Shown here one piece after another: positions 60,090 to 64,000 of a stretch of 64,000 nt of DNA. The notes beneath the pieces were generated by a model. That model was not told where the DNA came from. It was given only the letters and a program-made list of their open reading frames with translations, and searched no databases. Numbering within the stretch: the first letter of the stretch is position 1; each line of letters begins with the position of its first letter. The position numbers and the translations under genes were made by a program. The DNA comes from Bathymodiolus brooksi (taxonomy: Eukaryota > Mollusca > Bivalvia > Mytilida > Modiolidae): assembly GCA_963680875.1 (NCBI GenBank), contig OY804582.1, positions 50,486,646 through 50,550,645 of the forward strand, in the 5' to 3' direction.

Positions 60090-61430
60090 ACAAGATTGGG
60101 AAGACCAATATCAAATGCGCTATTTTATTTTAGAATAATTGCTGTATTACTCGACACACACGCTCGTTTCATCATAAACACTGTCATCTAATGTGAATAT
60201 GGTTCTTGCATAGGCGAAGAAGCGAAAATGGGATAATTGTCTGCAGGTTTTAATTCCTAATGTAATTCTAAGGGATCAATATCAGTTATTTCTGACAATA
60301 CCATTTGACACTTGAACATAATCATTAGATTGTCTGTTCCCTCTGGTTTTGTTGCTCCCAAAGACTTTTATATTATTTGACATTTTTATGTGGGCGTACT
60401 TTATGAAGGTTATTCCAGAAACGTGTCGCACGCACTGAGTTAGATATATATGTATTTATTGTAAATATACGACAATATTGCTTATCATAGTTTTCAACAA
60501 TTTATTAAAGCGTATCGGTACAAAATGAGTTCCATATAAAATAGAGTTTAACATGATATTTCACCCTCGGTTTTTTTTGTGGTGTCCGGCTTGCTAATCT
60601 TTTAACTATTTTTCTTTGTAATGTAAATGTATGTGTCCGAGTTCCGTGTTGTGATGTCCGTTACGATTCCCGAATTAAATGTTCAGTTCATCTTTACCTC
60701 TAATTGCTAGTAGGAGAGGTCATGTCTTATTTAAGTTAGTTGTGTTTGTTAGCGGATAGTGGTGTCCAACATATATTGTGTTGTGCTTGTGTTTTGTTTG
60801 TCATCGGCGTGTGTACCCTATCAGTAAGTTTCTCTGAATTGTCCATTTTTGATTGCCCCGTCAGTATATCTCTAGCGTATATTACACTTAGACACACGAT
60901 CAAGTAAAGAAACACCTTTTTATTGCTGTTCGTCATATTTTGTTATTTTGCTTCACGTGTATCTTCTTTTCTGTTTATTCCGTCAATTTAAACCGTGTCA
61001 ATTTATGACGTTGCATATTTAAAGTCGAACGCAAATTTCTTATGTACAGAAAGTACGTGTAATTTGCTTTTGTGTTTTCGTTTCTTTCATATATGTATGT
61101 AATAACGTATCTAGTTTTTATACAATAATTAACCAATGTATGACATAGCACCACACAATAAATGATACCGACTATTCCGCACTATTTCACAATGATACAG
61201 ACCACATATCATACCAATTGTTTTGAAAACGTATCTGCTATTCCGATTTTTCTTGTTTATAATATTATTATCACATTGACATTATTATAAAATATATTCA
61301 TTATCGTAAAGTAATAATGATTGCATTAGCTATGAATTATAAATTGCAATAATTTATATATCATATAATGCATACCAATCCAAACCACTGACTGCTGGGT
61401 AGATGATACCCTCGATGACTCAAATTTCAC
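60090..61430 (+). repeat. R1-D 3' segment without genes
   Basis: Collinear with 12590-13527 plus 14501-15190 (A) and 44271-45748 (B). It contains the uninterrupted site of the 13.5-kb insertion near 60872, a 3'-end-like block at 60570-60870 and the R1 tail. No coding frame is supported. Confidence 0.6.
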
Positions 61431-62085
61431 AAGTGAACGAAAAACCAAAGACCCTAGGCATCATGAATTATATATGCCCGAGGGAGGTTAATCACAGTCT
61501 TTAATAGCACATTATAGACGAACGGTGAACTCATTATTTACTGTAACAGTAATAATCATCCCAAAATATAATGCCCAATATTTCACATCCACATAGTAAA
61601 ATCGGTGCTACCAATAAATCGAAAATCTTTAATTGAAGGTCAATTGGTAGTCGAAGGTTTCTAATTTTGTAATAGACAGCATATAACGCCTTTTGGGATT
61701 CTTCAACCGATTTCTTTTTTGTAAAGTTAACACTACCTGTATAATGAAATAAAACACCCAAATATAAATAAGCATCTGTGTAATCTAACTCAATTCCGTC
61801 TAATTTAAGCTTAACCTCAGGCCTTTATTTACGCTTCGAAAAAAAATGACAACTTTAGTTTTACTTGTATTCACCTCCAGTTTCCACATTTTACAGTAGT
61901 TACTAAACTTATCTAACATTGATTGCATTCCATCTAACGATTCAGAAAATAATAGGGTATCGTCTGCATATAACATTAGGAATATACATATCTAATTGTT
62001 CATAGAACAGTGCATCTGCCATATCTAACGACGATACACCAACAATTTCCAAGTACGATTCTGAATCATTTAGAAAATTACTAGT
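61431..62085 (-). pseudogene. LINE RT fragment, second family
   Basis: The minus strand carries LYADDTLLFSE with YADD at 61970-61959, then LDKFSNYCKMWKLEVNTSKT (about 61905), and in the frame 61761-61534 MGVLFHYTGSVNFTKK, LYAVYYKIRNLRLPIDLQLK, FDLLVAPILLCGCEILG. This is the palm and thumb of a LINE RT. It differs from the 54-kb LINE in the thumb (L-P-I-D-x-Q-L, P-I-L-L-x-G-C-E). Truncated at both ends, with at least two frameshifts. It lies between R1-D and R1-E. The left edge is uncertain. Confidence 0.8.
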
Positions 62086-62389
62086 ACTATATAAGTACTA
62101 ATTTATTTATAATGATAACATAGAGGTTATCCTATTATGTGAAATCATTATTAATCGCGGAGTTCTTATTTTCGTGGATTTCGTGGATTTCGTGGTTCAT
62201 GTAAAACTTAAAAATCAAGATCCAACGAAATACAATTTTCACATTGACTATCGCCTATAGTGCTTGACTATAATGACGTATGAATTTAGAACCCTTCTGT
62301 CATTTACGACTTCTGAACACATCTTACGTATCTTCAAACCTTTCTGACATACATATTTTAGATCATATTTAGAGTGATAGGGAATATAT

Positions 62390-63030
62390 GCCTACAATTC
62401 CTACGTAATAAGTGATAATTGTTGTAGACCTAACTGTTTATTGTTACGTAGAAACACCATACTAAATATCGTCCTCCGTAAATATCATTTCTTTCCAATG
62501 ATCTTTTCAAGGAAAATGAAAAGAATTTAATCCGGTCCTTTAATTTCAATTTCCGCTATATAGATCATGTCATATCACTAAATAAGATTGATGATTTTGT
62601 CAATTGCATCTATGCCATTGAGCTTGAGATAAAGCATTCCACAGATACATCATAGTCTACTTCATACCATGACCTACACCTTGACATTGGCAGTGAGAGC
62701 CCTTTAAGAACGGTATTCTACGACAAAAGAGATAATTTCAATTTATCCATTGAAATCTTTTTATTTATATATTTGTATATGCTACAACATTACAACAACA
62801 CCTCTATGTGGAATACATATCTCTCAGTTGATCCAATAGTCCTGAACCCGTGGTTCCCATTATGACCTACTTGATAGAGACTTACTACTGGTGATGAAGC
62901 AGCTACTGAATCAATTGTTTCTAGTGGCGAAGATGAAGTCATCTCTTGGAAAGTTATACGTCACTAACATGACCTGGTTAACCGTTACGGAATAACTATG
63001 TTACAAATGACCACGAACATGTTATGTGTG
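62390..63030 (+). pseudogene. YIDD-type RT relic (R1-E)
   Basis: The frame at about 62537-62640 reads FNFNFRYIDHVISLNK, so the second catalytic aspartate is histidine, followed by IDDFVNCIYAIELEIK. A shift later, DLHLDI and FYDKRDNFNLSI are readable near 62670-62750. The order is the same as in copy A. It is one of the two best-preserved palm regions of the family in the window, yet clearly dead. Confidence 0.8.
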
Positions 63031-63049
63031 TTGTCCATGACTATCACCG

Positions 63050-63470
63050 GGTTGGTAGCAAGAGTAACACGATTGGTGCCATATATGGAACAGGAACTGC
63101 TTACTCTTGCGAAGTATCTGAGTTCGCTCTCAGTTTTAGGTAGGTGCCTCTTGTTTGCACCTTTGTTTTCTCTGTAATGTCATTGTATGTTCTTCTCCTC
63201 TTGTTCATTGCAATGTCTTTTCTTCTTCGATTTATGGAGTTAAAGATATCCCTTTGGTATCTGCAAAATTTCCTACGTTGATATTCCTTCTTGTAATATG
63301 TGTTGAATAGTTTGTGAAGTATCCTCCCTTTTTCATGCATTTCTCTGACCTCATATTATTGCTTTGACAGTTGATTATTTTTATAAATCTGTAGTATATT
63401 CTTTTGTTCTTGTGTATATGTACTTTAGTTTTTATAATTTTATACATAAAAACGTCATTTGAATATTGTT
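63050..63470 (+). mobile_element. 3' region of the YIDD retroelement (R1-E)
   Basis: GTAGCAAGAGTAACACGATT, GGTGCCATATATGGAACAGG, then TTTTCTCTGTAATGTCATTG and CCCTTTGGTATCTGCAAAAT. Matches 10790-11230 and 39960-40350. The two minus frames of 71-79 codons here are shadows. Confidence 0.65.
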
Positions 63471-64000
63471 AGATTAATGGGAATAGAACCCATGCTGGAT
63501 TTTTGGATAGCTTCTGTCTAACAACCTTGCTACGGTGATTATACTACTAATATATATAATTAATATATATATATGACTCGTGACAATGTATGTTCAGAAC
63601 TGACGAGTACATCCACTTTTAAAGTATATTCCCGCAAAAAAAATTAACACGTAACGAGTCGACCTCAAGTAATTATAAATAAGACAGAACATAGGTGATA
63701 ATATAGAAGATTTGAAATAACGAAATATGTAAAAATAAATATAAAATAAAAACGCTTTTGCATATGGAAATGTATTAGGTAAAATAATACACTCTTACGA
63801 TCTCGTTTATTGTATTTTTTTAGTCTACACTTATATTATATTCTCCATTACGTAATATACGGAATATTGATTTATAATATGTTCTTAATCTATATCATTC
63901 TCGAATAACTGTCTGAGATGTATGAAGTATGAAAACGGACGTAATTAAATAAATGTTAGAGAAACCCGAAGGGAAACAAATATTATCCTCAATAGAGTAC

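Larger units (their letters stand above)
53601..61430 (+). repeat. Composite repeat R1, copy D
   Basis: Starts at the equivalent of 8090 in copy A and runs collinear with A and B to about 61430. Private insertion: the LINE at 53785-55655. It retains the most readable version of several segments: the hairpin MITE, the first RT tail and the minus-strand ORF. Confidence 0.75.
62086..64000 (+). repeat. Composite repeat R1, partial copy E
   Basis: Begins at CTAGTACTATATAAGTACTA (compare 38837), has a cut-short MITE-like block (62120-62275, joined directly to a 3'-end phrase by deletion), an RT relic, its 3' region, and DNA matching 11230-11760. It runs off the window. Confidence 0.7.

Overview
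This window reads as repeat-dense nuclear DNA of a bivalve mollusc, probably mussel-like. It is AT-rich and has no operons, bacterial-type genes or long host exons. It carries metazoan LINEs, a tyrosine-recombinase (DIRS/Ngaro-like) retroelement, a Ty3/gypsy gag-protease fragment, tRNA-derived SINEs with mollusc-type tails, MITE-like hairpins and satellite arrays. The most abundant relics belong to a reverse-transcriptase family with a YIDD box that I know from mussel genomes. The host call rests on memory of these families; no search was run. No intact host gene was found. Every convincing coding stretch is a broken mobile-element gene.

Layout. 1-6.2 kb holds scattered relics: YIDD-family 3' ends, an L1-like LINE piece and a two-copy repeat called R3. 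6.2-15.2 kb is the first copy (A) of a large composite repeat, R1, about 8-9 kb long. 15.2-17.7 kb shows nothing recognisable. 17.7-26.1 kb alternates a 74-78 bp satellite with pieces of one L1-like LINE on the minus strand. 26.3-31.4 kb is a decayed tyrosine-recombinase retroelement on the minus strand (gag, RT, RNase H, recombinase, SGNH hydrolase) between two direct repeats. 31.4-36.6 kb is a mosaic of repeats R4, Y, R3 and X, a small satellite array and a 32-bp minisatellite. 36.6-45.7 kb is R1 copy B. 45.7-about 50.4 kb is the 5' part of a Ty3/gypsy element on the minus strand. 50.5-53.6 kb is a partial R1 (C) joined to R4. 53.6-61.4 kb is R1 copy D with a LINE nested in it. 61.4-62.1 kb is another LINE piece. 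62.1-64 kb is the partial R1 copy E, which runs off the window.

R1 is the organising feature. Copies A, B and D lie in the same orientation and are collinear. Each carries, in order, a YIDD RT C-terminal relic, a MITE-like block, a second YIDD RT relic with its 3' end, a minus-strand ORF of unknown nature and a shared tail. B and D also share a SINE. The copies differ by insertions that the sister copies lack, so several elements can be bounded to the base: a SINE at 6.2 kb with target duplication, a 973-bp TIR element at 13.5 kb, a 2.3-kb TIR element at 41.5 kb flanked by TA, and a LINE at 53.8 kb.

Points most worth a second look: the R1 block itself; the repeated satellite-LINE junction; the helix-hairpin-helix domain at the start of the gypsy gag; the hydrolase-bearing recombinase retroelement; and the unexplained ORF, open only in R1 copy D. 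All coordinates of repeat edges were judged by eye.
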